From: Actinoplanes xinjiangensis
GTDB lineage: Bacteria; Actinomycetota; Actinomycetes; Mycobacteriales; Micromonosporaceae
DNA: 64,000 bases
Assembly (NCBI RefSeq): GCF_003148685.1
Contig: NZ_QGGR01000010.1
Location: 248,001 to 312,000 of the forward strand
Direction of reading: 5' to 3'
The notes beneath the pieces are model-generated. The model saw nothing but the letters and a program-made list of their open reading frames with translations. It ran no database searches and had not been told where the DNA came from. The translations under genes were made by a program, and so were the position numbers. Within the stretch, counting starts at the first letter, position 1. Each line of letters opens with the position of its first letter. This document shows positions 1-10,564 of the stretch, piece by piece.

Positions 1-83
1 CCGGTGATGACCAGTCCCGCGATGAGACCGGCCCGGATCAGGAGGGCGACTCTTCCGGCTACGGTGGGAGGTCGGTTCGTCAC
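1..83 (-). CDS. N-terminus of a membrane protein, cut by the window edge
   Basis: A minus-strand reading frame opens with GTG at 83 and runs off the left edge. The 27 visible residues are a short polar start (TNRPPTVAGR) followed by a hydrophobic stretch (LLIRAGLIAGLVITG) that looks like the first membrane segment or signal anchor. The start lies about 85 bases from the divergent cobC-like gene. A penicillin-binding protein or transglycosylase that begins this way is possible in this lineage, but too little is visible to assign a function. Confidence 0.45.
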   Translation of the reverse strand, partial: MTNRPPTVAGRVALLIRAGLIAGLVIT

Positions 84-166
84 TCTTTGAAGGTATGACA
101 AAGGGCCTCATGTTCGGACGGAACGGCCGAACTCAGGCGGGCCGTCCCGTCCGGCATGCTGGGCGC

Positions 167-1219
167 ATGAGTTTCGACCTCGATCATCACGGCGACGCCG
201 AGGTGGGTGCGGGCCTGATCGATCTCGCGGTCAACGTGCGGCACCAGCGGATGCCCGACTGGCTGGCCGGGCCGATCGCGGAGTCACTGGGCGCGCTGTC
301 GGCGTACCCGGACGAGCGCAAGGCCACCGCGGCCGTCGCCGCCCGGCACCGTCGGGATCCGGCGGAGGTCCTGCTCACGGCCGGTGCGGCACAGGCGTTC
401 GTGCTGCTCGCCCAGGCGCTGCGCGATGCCCGCCGGCCGGTGGTGGTGCATCCGCAGTTCACCGAGCCGGAGGCCGCGCTGCGCAACGCCGGCCACCGGG
501 TCGAGCGGGTGATCCTGCGTGAGGCGGACGGCTTCCGGCTCGATCCGGCCCTGGTCCCGGACGACGCCGACCTGGTCTTCGTGGGCAATCCGACCAATCC
601 GACGTCGGTGCTGCATCCGGCTGCCGACGTGGCGAAACTGGCCCGTCCGGGACGGGTGCTGGTGGTCGACGAGGCGTTCGCCGACACCACCTTCCGGCCG
701 GGGGTGCCGGGTGAGCCCGAATCCCTGGCCGAGCGCCGTGACCTGCCCGGTCTGGTGGTGCTGCGCAGCCTGACCAAGACGTGGGGACTGGCCGGCCTGC
801 GGATCGGCTACGCGCTCGGCCCGGCCGATCTGCTGCGGCGGCTGGCCGCCGCGCAGCCCCTCTGGGCGGTCTCCACGCCGGCGCTCGCCGCGGCGAGCGC
901 GTGCGCCTCGCCGGTCGCCGTCGCCGCGGAACGCGACATCGCCGCGGCCCTCGCGGCCGAGCGCGCCCATCTGGTGGAACGGCTGCGGCGAGTGCCGAGC
1001 GTCACGGTTCCCGGCGATCCGGCGTCCGCATTCGTTCCGGTACGCCTCCCCGGTGCCGATCAGATCCGCGCTGACCTGCGCGAACGTGGCTACGCGGTGC
1101 GCCGTGGCGACACCTTCCCGGGGCTGGGTGCGGATTGGCTGCGGATTGCGGTGCGCGACACTGCCACCACAGACCGATTCGTGCAGACTCTGAGCGAAGT
1201 GATCGAGGAGCGACCGTGA
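167..1219 (+). CDS. cobC: PLP-dependent aminotransferase-like CobC (Rv2231c family)
   Basis: This is a fold-type I pyridoxal-phosphate enzyme of 350 aa, the size of CobC/CobD-type L-threonine-O-phosphate decarboxylases that supply the aminopropanol arm of cobalamin. The PLP lysine lies in SLTKTWGLAGLRIGY, and the FVGNPTNPTS segment is the usual cofactor-binding asparagine region. An upstream ATG at 95 is in frame, but ATG 167 (MSFDLDHHGDAE) gives the expected family start. The stop overlaps the cobT start by four bases (GTGA), so the two are translationally coupled. The alternative, histidinol-phosphate aminotransferase, is less likely because the next two genes belong to corrinoid synthesis. 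Confidence 0.85.
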   Translation: MSFDLDHHGDAEVGAGLIDLAVNVRHQRMPDWLAGPIAESLGALSAYPDERKATAAVAARHRRDPAEVLLTAGAAQAFVLLAQALRDARRPVVVHPQFTEPEAALRNAGHRVERVILREADGFRLDPALVPDDADLVFVGNPTNPTSVLHPAADVAKLARPGRVLVVDEAFADTTFRPGVPGEPESLAERRDLPGLVVLRSLTKTWGLAGLRIGYALGPADLLRRLAAAQPLWAVSTPALAAASACASPVAVAAERDIAAALAAERAHLVERLRRVPSVTVPGDPASAFVPVRLPGADQIRADLRERGYAVRRGDTFPGLGADWLRIAVRDTATTDRFVQTLSEVIEERP

Positions 1220-2268
1220 CGCTGGAGACCACCCTGGCGGCCATCCGGCCGGCCGACGCCGAGGCGATGACCGCGGCCCGCGACCTACAGGCCCGTCTGA
1301 CCAAGCCGGCCGGCTCGCTGGGCGCGCTGGAGGAGTTGTCGGTGCGCCTGGCCGGCCTGTCCGGGGTGTGCCCACCGCCGCTGCCCGAGCCGGCCACGGT
1401 CGCGGTCTTCGCCGGTGACCACGGGGTGCACGCCCAGCGGGTGAGCCCGTGGCCGCAGGAGGTCACCGCACAGATGGTGGCGAATTTCGTGGCCGGCGGT
1501 GCCGTGGTCAACGCGTTCGCCCGGCAGACCGGCGCCGACGTCATGGTGGTCGACGTCGGGGTGGCGATCCCGCTGCACGGCGGGCCGAACCTGCTGGACG
1601 CGAACGTGCGGCGCGGCACCCGGGACATGACCGTGGGCCCGGCACTGACCCGCGAGGAGACCCTGGCCGCGATCGAGGTCGGTGTCCGGGTCGCCGAGAC
1701 GCTCGTCGAGCAGGGCGCGAGAGCGCTGCTCACCGGCGACATGGGGATCGCCAACACGACGCCCGCGGCCGCGCTGATCGCGGCCTTCACCGGTACGTCG
1801 GCGGGTGTGGTCACCGGCCGCGGCACCGGTATCGACGACGACACCCTCGCCCACAAGGTCGACGTGGTCACCGCCGCGCTGGAACGGCACACCCCGGACC
1901 CGGCCGACCCGCTGGGCGTGCTCGCCGCGGTCGGGGGCCTGGAGCACGCCGCGCTGACCGGGTTCATCCTCGGTGCCGCCGCGTGCCGGGTGCCGGTGAT
2001 CATCGACGGCGTGATCGCCGCCTCGGCCGCCGTCGCCGCCGCGGCGTTCGCCCCCGACTCGGTGGCCGCGATGGTCGCCGGGCACCGTTCCGCCGAGCCG
2101 GGTGCCTCGGTGGCGCTCGCCCATCTCGGTCTGGAGCCGCTGCTCGACCTGGGCATGCGCCTCGGCGAGGGCAGCGGAGCGGTGCTGGCCCTGCCCGTCG
2201 TGCAGGCCGCGGTGCGCGTGCTGCACGAGGTGGCGACGTTCGACTCGGCGGGAGTGTCGGAGAAATGA
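1216..2268 (+). CDS. cobT: Nicotinate-nucleotide--dimethylbenzimidazole phosphoribosyltransferase
   Basis: CobT transfers phosphoribose from nicotinate mononucleotide to 5,6-dimethylbenzimidazole, making alpha-ribazole phosphate for the lower ligand of cobalamin. The 350 residues match the family length. Typical motifs are the N-terminal TKPAGSLGALEEL, FAGDHGVHAQ, the glycine-rich GDMGIANTTPAAAL and the C-terminal AGHRSAEPGA. The start is a GTG that overlaps the stop of cobC. The 3' end runs into a threefold 23-bp repeat that links it to the next gene. Confidence 0.95.
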   Translation: MTLETTLAAIRPADAEAMTAARDLQARLTKPAGSLGALEELSVRLAGLSGVCPPPLPEPATVAVFAGDHGVHAQRVSPWPQEVTAQMVANFVAGGAVVNAFARQTGADVMVVDVGVAIPLHGGPNLLDANVRRGTRDMTVGPALTREETLAAIEVGVRVAETLVEQGARALLTGDMGIANTTPAAALIAAFTGTSAGVVTGRGTGIDDDTLAHKVDVVTAALERHTPDPADPLGVLAAVGGLEHAALTGFILGAAACRVPVIIDGVIAASAAVAAAAFAPDSVAAMVAGHRSAEPGASVALAHLGLEPLLDLGMRLGEGSGAVLALPVVQAAVRVLHEVATFDSAGVSEK

Positions 2269-2316
2269 GCGCGGGAGTGCGGGAGAAATGAGCGCGGGAG
2301 TGTCGGAGAAATGAGC
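2248..2316 (+). repeat. Three tandem 23-bp units, each carrying an RBS and an ATGA stop/start
   Basis: Three head-to-tail 23-base units lie at 2248-2270, 2271-2293 and 2294-2316. The first and third are identical and the second differs by one base. Each contains a purine-rich GGAGAA and ends in ATGAGC. Because 23 is not a multiple of three, each unit shifts the frame. The cobT stop overlaps an ATG at 2265 that opens an 8-codon frame, its stop overlaps an ATG at 2288 that opens a second 8-codon frame, and that stop overlaps ATG 2311 of the methyltransferase gene. The array is therefore a chain of three overlapping stop/start signals. Confidence 0.9.
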
Positions 2317-3519
2317 ATCTACCCCCTTGGCCTGCGGCTGGAGGGCCGTCGCGTGCTGGTCGTCGGCGGTGGCTCGGTCGCCACCCGCCGGGTGCCGGCC
2401 CTGATCGCCGCGGGTGCCCGGCTCGAGATCGTCTCCCCGGAGCTCACCCCCACCCTGCAGGGGCACGTCGACGCCGGCCGGGCGGTCTGGACGCCGCGGC
2501 GCTTCGAGCCCGGCGACGTCGAGGGTGCCTGGGTGGTCCATGTCGCGATCGACGACCCGGAGGCGGCGGCCCAGGTCAGCGTGGCGGCAGAGCAGAATCG
2601 GATCTTCTGTGTACGAGCGGACGACCGCGACGCCGCTACCGCCTGGACCCCGGCCGTGACCCGGCACGGTCAGGTCACCGTGGCGGTCACCGACGGTGGT
2701 GACCGCCGCCGTGCGATGGCGGTCCGCGACATGGTGGCGAACGTCCTGGAGGCCTCCCCGCCGGCCGCACCCGAGCTCAAGGGCGTGGCCCTAGTCGGCG
2801 CCGGCCCCGGCGACCCCGAGCTGATCACCGTGAAGGGCCGCCGGCTGCTCGCGGCCGCCGACGTGGTGGTCGCCGACCGGCTGGTTCCCGGCATGCTCCT
2901 CGGCGACCTGCGCCCCGAGGTGGAGCTGATCGACGCCGCCAAGATCCCCTACGGTCCGCAGGCCGCCCAGGAGGAGATCAACCGGATCCTGGTGGACCGG
3001 GCGACCCAGGGGAAGTTCGTGGTCCGGCTCAAGGGCGGCGACAACTTCGTCTTCGGCCGCGGCGGTGAGGAGGCGCTGGCCTGCGCCCAGGCCGGTGTGC
3101 CGGTGGTCGTGGTGCCCGGCGTGACCAGTTCGATCGCTGCTCCCGCGCTGGCCGGGATCCCGGTCACCCACCGGGGGGTGGCGCACGAGTTCACCGTCAT
3201 CTCCGGGCACATCCCACCGGACCACCCGGACTCGCTCGTCGACTGGTCCGCCCTGGCCCGGCTGCGCGGCACCCTCGTGGTGATGATGGGCCTGAAGAAC
3301 CTGCCGCTGATCGCCGAGCGGCTGATCGCCGAGGGCCGTTCCGCGGACACCCCGGTCGGTGTGGTCCAGGAGGGGTCGACGGCCCACCAGCGGTCGTTGA
3401 CCAGCACGCTCGGGGCGGTCGCGGGGGAGACCACGGCGGCCGGCATCCGGCCACCCGCGGTCGTGGTGATCGGCGAGGTCGTCGCGGTGGGGGAGCAGTT
3501 CACCCCGGTCGCGGGCTGA
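2311..3519 (+). CDS. cobA: Uroporphyrinogen-III C-methyltransferase fused to a precorrin-2 dehydrogenase-like domain
   Basis: This is a bifunctional CysG-like protein of 402 aa. Residues 1-150 form the Rossmann-type dehydrogenase/ferrochelatase module, with the NAD motif VLVVGGGSVATRR. Residues about 160-400 form the SAM-dependent methyltransferase that makes precorrin-2, with GAGPGDPELITVKGRRLL near its start and VVVVPGVTSS further on. It is shorter than enterobacterial CysG (about 457 aa). It may serve siroheme, cobalamin or both, and its place after cobC and cobT favours a corrinoid role. Its ATG is the last start in the triple stop/start array. Confidence 0.9.
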   Translation: MSIYPLGLRLEGRRVLVVGGGSVATRRVPALIAAGARLEIVSPELTPTLQGHVDAGRAVWTPRRFEPGDVEGAWVVHVAIDDPEAAAQVSVAAEQNRIFCVRADDRDAATAWTPAVTRHGQVTVAVTDGGDRRRAMAVRDMVANVLEASPPAAPELKGVALVGAGPGDPELITVKGRRLLAAADVVVADRLVPGMLLGDLRPEVELIDAAKIPYGPQAAQEEINRILVDRATQGKFVVRLKGGDNFVFGRGGEEALACAQAGVPVVVVPGVTSSIAAPALAGIPVTHRGVAHEFTVISGHIPPDHPDSLVDWSALARLRGTLVVMMGLKNLPLIAERLIAEGRSADTPVGVVQEGSTAHQRSLTSTLGAVAGETTAAGIRPPAVVVIGEVVAVGEQFTPVAG

Positions 3520-3553
3520 TCGGCGCAGACCGTCCGTACCAGCCGCACGCAGT

Positions 3554-3581
3554 GACGCCGGGCCGATTTCGGCCCGGCGTC
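3554..3581. terminator. Hairpin between convergent cobA and otsA
   Basis: A perfect 12-bp stem (GACGCCGGGCCG at 3554-3565, its complement at 3570-3581) with a 4-base loop (ATTT) lies between two convergent genes. It has no T-run, as is usual in high-GC actinomycetes, and could end transcription from both sides. Confidence 0.75.
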
Positions 3582-3593
3582 CTCTCGGTGACC

Positions 3594-4988
3594 TCAGTCC
3601 TCTTCGACGCCGAGTTCGTCGAGGAACGAGCGTGCCCAGCGGGCCACGTCGTGGGTGCGCAGATGCCGCTGCATCACCCGCATCCGCCGTTTCAGCTCGG
3701 ACGGCTCGGCGCCGACCGCACGCAACAGCGCGTCTTTGACCCCGTCCGGGTCGTGCGGGTTGCACAGGAACGACTGCCGCAGCTCGGTGGCCGCACCGGC
3801 GAACTCGCTGAGCACCAGTGCGCCGCCGCTGTCGCCGCGGCAGGCGATGTACTCCTTGGCGACCAGGTTCATGCCGTCACGCAGCGGGGTCACCATCATC
3901 ACGTCGGCCGCCGCATACATCGCGGCCAGTTCCTGCTTGTCGACCGACTGGTGCAGGTAGTGCACGGCCGGCGTGCCGACCCGGCCGAACTCGCCGTTGA
4001 TCCGGCCGACCTCGCGCTCCACCTTCACCCGCAGGGTCTGGTAGTGCTCGACCCGCTCCCGGCTGGGCGTGGCGACCTGGATCATGACCGCTTCACCGAC
4101 GTTGAGCTTGCCGTCGGCGAGCAGCTCCCGGAACGCCTTGAGGCGCAGCTCGATGCCCTTGGTGTAGTCGAGCCGGTCGACACCGAGGATCACCGTCTTC
4201 GGATCGCCCAGCTCGGCGCGGATCTGCTTGGCCCGCGCCTGCACCGACGGATCGGCGGCGAGCCGCTCCATCTCGGCGGTGTCGATGCTGATCGGGAACG
4301 CCCCGGCCTTCACCTTGCGCCCGTCGACCTGGATCGACTGGCCCTCGTAGCGCAGGCCGAGCAGGTGCCGGGCCAGGCGGACGAAGTTCTGGGCGGCCAG
4401 CCGCTGCTGGAAGCCGACCAGGTCGGCGCCGAGCAGACCGCGCAGGATCTCGGCCCGGAACGGCATCTGCATGAACAGCTCGATCGGCGGGAACGGGATG
4501 TGCAGGAAGAACCCGATCTTCAGGTCGGGACGCATCTCCCGGAGCATCGACGGGACCAGCTGCAACTGGTAGTCCTGCACCCAGACGGTGGCGCCCTCCG
4601 CGGCCACCTCCGCCGCGGCCTGGGCGAACCGGTGATTGACCACCCGGTACGTCTCACGCCAGCGCCGTTTGTAGACCGGGGTCTCGACGGCGTCGTGGTA
4701 GAGCGGCCAGATGGTCGCGTTGGACTGACCCTCGTAATAGCGTTCCAGCTCCTCGTCGCTGAGCGGAACCGGGTGGATGTGGATGCCTTCGAGGTCGAAC
4801 GGTTCGGGTGCCTCACCCGAACCACCGGCCCATCCGATCCAGGTGCCCTGATGCTCGACCAGGACCGGATGCAGGGCTGTGACCAGGCCGCCCGGACTGG
4901 GCCGCCACTGCTTCTCACCGTCCGGCGTAGTGACCTCGTCCACGGGCAGACGGTTGGCGACGACGACGAAGGAACTTCGTTGGGCCAC
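3594..4988 (-). CDS. otsA: Trehalose-6-phosphate synthase (OtsA, GT20)
   Basis: OtsA joins UDP-glucose (or another NDP-glucose) to glucose-6-phosphate, the first step of trehalose synthesis. The protein has 464 aa, the usual size. Visible family signatures are ANRLPVD near the N-terminus, PSPGGLVTAL, the central VWVQDYQLQLVP, VDRLDYTKGI and the C-terminal MTPLRDGMNLVAKEY with nucleotide-sugar contacts. The gene stands alone. The matching phosphatase otsB is not next to it. Confidence 0.95.
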   Translation of the reverse strand: MAQRSSFVVVANRLPVDEVTTPDGEKQWRPSPGGLVTALHPVLVEHQGTWIGWAGGSGEAPEPFDLEGIHIHPVPLSDEELERYYEGQSNATIWPLYHDAVETPVYKRRWRETYRVVNHRFAQAAAEVAAEGATVWVQDYQLQLVPSMLREMRPDLKIGFFLHIPFPPIELFMQMPFRAEILRGLLGADLVGFQQRLAAQNFVRLARHLLGLRYEGQSIQVDGRKVKAGAFPISIDTAEMERLAADPSVQARAKQIRAELGDPKTVILGVDRLDYTKGIELRLKAFRELLADGKLNVGEAVMIQVATPSRERVEHYQTLRVKVEREVGRINGEFGRVGTPAVHYLHQSVDKQELAAMYAAADVMMVTPLRDGMNLVAKEYIACRGDSGGALVLSEFAGAATELRQSFLCNPHDPDGVKDALLRAVGAEPSELKRRMRVMQRHLRTHDVARWARSFLDELGVEED

Positions 4989-5120
4989 GCTGAGTACACC
5001 TCCGAGTGGTTTCTGTTCCCAACGTGAGCCTACTGTGTGTAAGCTCTCGCTTTCTCACCGGCTCCGGCTTCACCGCCGTGATCGACGGTGATGGACCCGG
5101 TCGGGACGGGGTGCCATTCT

Positions 5121-5633
5121 GTGCCGGTGACCCCGCTTGATGATCATTCCCAGCGACGGCAACCTTTGTTCTTTCCTGTGGTGATTGCCACGGCGCTGCT
5201 CGCGATCATCGGTCTGATCGGCGGTTATCTGCTCTCCGAACGGCGCGGCGTCACCCGCCCGGACCCGGACGCGACCGCGGGACTCCTCCCGACCGGTCAG
5301 GCGTGCCTGGACCGTACCCAGAAGATGGGTGCTCAATTCGGAGCCGACGGAGAATTACGGCAGGTCCTGCGGGTACGGACGGAGAGCCGGGCGGTCGTCT
5401 GGGTCTGTCAGGACGCCGGCGGCACTCTCTACTACCACGCCAACAAGGGCGGCGCGGAGGCTCCGTGGGTGGAGAACCAGACCGCGTTGTTCCTGGCCCA
5501 CGTGCAGTACGACGGTGTCGGCGCCTTCACCGCCACGGCGACGGACGGGGCCACCTTCACGGTCAGTTCCACCCGGCTCGTCATCACGCACCGGGACGGC
5601 ACGGTCGAGGAGCAGGACGTCGTCCAGGATTGA
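5121..5633 (+). CDS. Small membrane-anchored protein, function unknown
   Basis: I do not recognise a family. With a GTG start at 5121, about ten bases after a GGGACGGGG stretch, the protein has 170 aa. It has a short polar N-terminus, one membrane segment (residues about 15-38, FFPVVIATALLAIIGLIGGYL) and an extracellular domain of about 125 residues with two cysteines (QACLDR and VWVCQD) that could pair. GTG 5127 and ATG 5088 are other possible starts. It lies about 100 bases upstream of ettA on the same strand, but nothing ties the functions together. Confidence 0.65.
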   Translation: MPVTPLDDHSQRRQPLFFPVVIATALLAIIGLIGGYLLSERRGVTRPDPDATAGLLPTGQACLDRTQKMGAQFGADGELRQVLRVRTESRAVVWVCQDAGGTLYYHANKGGAEAPWVENQTALFLAHVQYDGVGAFTATATDGATFTVSSTRLVITHRDGTVEEQDVVQD

Positions 5634-5732
5634 AGTGCCCGGGGTTGCCGTTGGGCGCGGCCGTGCCGGGTGGAAAGATTGTCCTTTGATCCCGGCACCG
5701 ACAAATCCACGATCTCGGAGGTAGGGCACACC

Positions 5733-7409
<1,677 letters not shown>

Positions 7410-7413
7410 CCCT

Positions 7414-7845
7414 GTGACCGAGCGGTTCGTCTACGACGTGCCCGTGCGCTGGTCCGACATGGATGCGTACGGGCACGTCAACAACGCGCGCTTCCTCACT
7501 CTCTACGAGGAGGCGCGCGTGGCGATGTTCTTCGTCGGGGCCAGGGCACACGGCCTGGGTTCCTTCGAGGAGGGCATCGTGATCGCCCGCCACGAGATCG
7601 ACTATCTGCGGCCGATCGACTTCGGTGACCCGGTCCGCATCGAGATGTGGGTGTCGCAGCTGCGGGTCGCGTCGTTCACCGTGTCGTACGAGATGTTCGA
7701 CGACGGGGTGCTGGCCAGCCGGGCGAAGTCCGTCTGTGTGCCGTACAACCTGGCCCAGGGCCATCCGCGCCGGCTGTCCGACGCCGAGCGGGCCTTTCTC
7801 AAGCCGTACACCGAGGTGTCTGCGATGAACGTTGACCGGTCATGA
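7414..7845 (+). CDS. Acyl-CoA thioesterase, 4HBT hotdog fold
   Basis: The protein has 143 aa and the 4-hydroxybenzoyl-CoA thioesterase signature near the N-terminus: RWSDMDAYGHVNNARFL contains the usual aspartate, and the later segment DYLRPIDFGDPV is the second family hallmark. It probably hydrolyses acyl-CoA esters in the cytosol; the substrate cannot be read from sequence. It starts at GTG five bases after ettA and overlaps the next gene by ATGA, so the three form one transcription unit. Confidence 0.85.
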   Translation: MTERFVYDVPVRWSDMDAYGHVNNARFLTLYEEARVAMFFVGARAHGLGSFEEGIVIARHEIDYLRPIDFGDPVRIEMWVSQLRVASFTVSYEMFDDGVLASRAKSVCVPYNLAQGHPRRLSDAERAFLKPYTEVSAMNVDRS

Positions 7846-8501
7846 GTGAGCACGGCCTGCTCGGGGTTCCCGACGCAGGCGCGTTCCTGGCGCGGCTCAC
7901 CCGGCTCGATCCGGCCGCACCGGTGCGGCTCCGCTCGTCCGGTGGGCGGACCGCTCTCTGGGCCCACCTCCCGTGGGACGTGCTGGTCACCCGTGAGGTG
8001 GCCGGTCCCGGGCCGGGCGACGCCACGGTCTCGGCGAGTGCGCTGCTCGCGGTCCTGGCCGCCGGTGGCGGATCGTTGCCGGAGCGGCGTGACACCCAGT
8101 GGCGGTGGCCGTTGCCGCCGCCGGCCAGCCGGGCCGTCGAGTCGATCTCCGGCACGGAGCTGGCACAGCTCGCCGATGCCGCGGCCGGCACCCTGCGGGA
8201 GATCGCCTCGGGCGGGATGTCCGGGCGTGCGGTCGGCCAGCGGGCGGTGCGCGACGCCCTCCTCGACCACGTGGCGATGGTGGTCACCCCGGAGTCCGGC
8301 GAGCCGGTGCGGATCTCCCAGCGGCTCGTGCAGGCGGTCGCCCGGATGGGTTTCCTCGGTCCGAGAGATGGGGACCAGGCAGAGGCCAGGGTTCGCGTGG
8401 CCGGCGGCTGGGTGGGAATTTCTGCACCATATGGAGTAGCGTGGCGACAGAGCGTCCACAAATTGACCGTTATGCCGATGGTGGCTCACCCGAAAGGGTG
8501 A
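7842..8501 (+). CDS. Conserved actinobacterial hypothetical protein
   Basis: I do not recognise a named domain. The protein has 219 aa, is rich in Ala, Gly and Val, and has no signal peptide or membrane segment. Its middle part (residues about 95-170) looks alpha-helical, with SGTELAQLADAAAGTLREI. ATG 7842 overlaps the thioesterase stop (ATGA), so it is co-translated with ettA and the thioesterase. Confidence 0.7.
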   Translation: MSEHGLLGVPDAGAFLARLTRLDPAAPVRLRSSGGRTALWAHLPWDVLVTREVAGPGPGDATVSASALLAVLAAGGGSLPERRDTQWRWPLPPPASRAVESISGTELAQLADAAAGTLREIASGGMSGRAVGQRAVRDALLDHVAMVVTPESGEPVRISQRLVQAVARMGFLGPRDGDQAEARVRVAGGWVGISAPYGVAWRQSVHKLTVMPMVAHPKG

Positions 8502-8620
8502 CGGTGGATCGTTCTTCTGGTCCCGCCCTCCCGTTAGGGGGATGACCTTCACGAAGGGTGCGGGTACCGTCGGCCCTCGGATCCACTGCAACGTCCGGCG
8601 TGGGTCTGTTGGGGAGTGAG

Positions 8621-9217
8621 GTGCACACGATGCCGTGGTGGTCATGGCGTCCGGGATCGGCTGCGGGAAACGAGCAGACGGATGCCGGCGGCGGCGAGGT
8701 TGCGGTGCAGAGCACCGTTCGCGTCGGTGTTCCGGCCCAGCGTGAGCCGAGCCGCTCCGGGGTCTCGTCCGAACTGTCCACGACCAGCGCATCCGATCCG
8801 GTCATGCCGGTGCAGCTGGCCCGGGTCGGCAAGGCGCTCGACCTGCTCGACATCCGGTTCCTGGCCGACGGCGGCGGCAGCCTGCTGGCCATGTGGGAGC
8901 GGCACGCCGTGCTGTTCACCCTGGAGGGCCCGGAGGACGAGATCCTGGTCATGCGGGCCCGACCACACGCGACGGTCCCGCCGGACTGGGCGGACCGCGC
9001 CTACCGCGTGGTCAACGAGTGGAACCACACCCGGCGCTTCTGCAAGGCCTACGTGGGCGACGCCACCGAGCGCGGCCAGCTGCCGATCTACGCGGAGCTC
9101 CAGGTGCCCCTCGCCGCGGGCGTCCACGACTCGCTGCTCGTCGAGCTGCTCGACTGCGGCGCGGCCGTGGCCACCTCGTTCGTGGACTGGCTCCATGACG
9201 AGGGCGCCCTCCTCTGA
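8621..9217 (+). CDS. YbjN-domain protein
   Basis: The C-terminal 140 residues match the YbjN (PF10722) pattern seen across actinobacteria: a dividing line of short strands, the segment RAYRVVNEWNHTRRFCKAY and a helical end ELLDCGAAVATSFVDWLHDEG. The fold resembles type III secretion chaperones, but its role in actinomycetes is unknown. The N-terminal 60 residues are low complexity. GTG 8621 and ATG 8630 both follow GGGGAG at 8611-8616, and the GTG has the closer spacing. The start is uncertain. Confidence 0.75.
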   Translation: MHTMPWWSWRPGSAAGNEQTDAGGGEVAVQSTVRVGVPAQREPSRSGVSSELSTTSASDPVMPVQLARVGKALDLLDIRFLADGGGSLLAMWERHAVLFTLEGPEDEILVMRARPHATVPPDWADRAYRVVNEWNHTRRFCKAYVGDATERGQLPIYAELQVPLAAGVHDSLLVELLDCGAAVATSFVDWLHDEGALL

Positions 9218-9227
9218 CCCGGGGCCG

Positions 9228-10502
9228 CTAGGCGCCCGGCAGCGGGAACATGCCGACCCGGCCGTGATATTCGCGGCCCAGCTCGTCGGTGTCCGAGCCG
9301 ACCAGCAGGAAGTGCGGGGTCACCAGGAAGGCGCGCACCCCGACCCCGCGGGACCGCGTCGGATTCCATTCCAGGGCCTTGCCGGTGTTCGGGTTGACCG
9401 CGCCGATACCGGGCCGCGACACCGCTCCCGGCCCGGGGCCGTTCCCGTCGGTGCCGTACGGGTTGTCGAACCACCGCTGGTGCCCGCCCAGGTAGACGGC
9501 CGGCCCGGTGATCGCCACCGCGTACAGCGAGTCACCGCCGGTCCGCTGCACCCAGGTCGGGTTCTGCTTACCGGCGGCGCGGGTCTCGAACCGTGCCGCC
9601 GAGTCGCACAGTTTCTGCGCCGACGACGCGCGGCCGGTCGCCGCCACCACGATGTAGGAACCGTCCGGTGAGAACTTGACCTGCCGGAGGTAGGTGTCGA
9701 AGCCCTGCATGCAGGTCGGGACGAAAGCGTCGGTGTACCAGCCGGTCAGGTTCGCGCCCGGCCCGCCGACGTCGAAGAGGGCGATCTGGTTGCGGGCTGC
9801 GGTCCCCGACTTCAGGAAGGCGCCGACGGCGATCAGCTTCCGGCCGTCCAGGGAGACGTCGAAGTGCTCGACCCGGACCCGCTTCAGCCCCGGCCCGGCC
9901 AGCCGCGCGTCGAACCCCTGATCCACCACACCGGTCAGCGCGTTGAGCCGGACCAGCCCGGACCGGCGGATCCCGCTGACCGCCGAGAACGTGCCACCGG
10001 CGTAGAGGCTGCCGCCCCGGCTCGACAGGGACCGTACGTCACCCCAGTTGACCCGGGCGCCGAAGGAGGAGTAGCGGGAACCGTCGTGCAGCGACACCCG
10101 GGCCAGTCCACGCTGCGCCGCGCCGTTCACGCTCTTGAACGCGCCGCCCAGGTAGACCGAGTAGTCCGGCCCGGTGGCCAGCGAATAGATGGCGCCGTCC
10201 ACCTCGGGGGCGAACGTCCGGATCTGCCCGTCGTGCAACCCGAACGCGAAGATGTTCTTGCGCGCGAACGTCACCCGCCGGCTCGCGTCGGACACCTTGG
10301 TGAAGGCGCCACCGACCACCACCGTGTCGCCCACCAGCGCCAGCGACCACACCGTGCCGTCGAGGACGTGCGGCGTGAAGTCCACCGGGTCGGCCGAGAC
10401 CACGGTCGGGTGATACGTGTCGGCTGTCGCCGGAGGTGCGCTGGCCACCGCGGGTATGGCGACGGCCGCGACGGCGGCGGCTGCGAGCAGACGACGGCGC
10501 AT
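9228..10502 (-). CDS. Secreted beta-propeller protein
   Basis: This exported protein of 424 aa has a clear signal peptide (RRRLLAAAAVAAVAIPAVASA, residues 2-22, ending near ATA). Several repeats of about 45-55 residues follow, each built around a V-x-GG-x-F core (VVVGGAFTKV, VYLGGAFKSV, LYAGGTFSAV, LIAVGAFLKS, VYLGGHQRWF). This is the pattern of a secreted six- or seven-bladed propeller. No catalytic motif is visible, so binding of a surface or extracellular ligand is an inference. It is convergent with the YbjN gene, ten bases away. Confidence 0.75.
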   Translation of the reverse strand: MRRRLLAAAAVAAVAIPAVASAPPATADTYHPTVVSADPVDFTPHVLDGTVWSLALVGDTVVVGGAFTKVSDASRRVTFARKNIFAFGLHDGQIRTFAPEVDGAIYSLATGPDYSVYLGGAFKSVNGAAQRGLARVSLHDGSRYSSFGARVNWGDVRSLSSRGGSLYAGGTFSAVSGIRRSGLVRLNALTGVVDQGFDARLAGPGLKRVRVEHFDVSLDGRKLIAVGAFLKSGTAARNQIALFDVGGPGANLTGWYTDAFVPTCMQGFDTYLRQVKFSPDGSYIVVAATGRASSAQKLCDSAARFETRAAGKQNPTWVQRTGGDSLYAVAITGPAVYLGGHQRWFDNPYGTDGNGPGPGAVSRPGIGAVNPNTGKALEWNPTRSRGVGVRAFLVTPHFLLVGSDTDELGREYHGRVGMFPLPGA

Positions 10503-10564
10503 GGAAGGGCTCCCGGATTGTGAGTGACAATCCGATCAACGAGCCATCGGCCGCCGCGACACTG

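Noticed and set aside
84..166. Cobalamin riboswitch before cobC
   Set aside because: The 80-base gap is too short and I see no B12-box (GCCACTG-like) element.
3552..5027. 491-codon plus-strand frame opposite otsA
   Set aside because: It is a shadow of otsA; the sense protein has the GT20 motifs and length.
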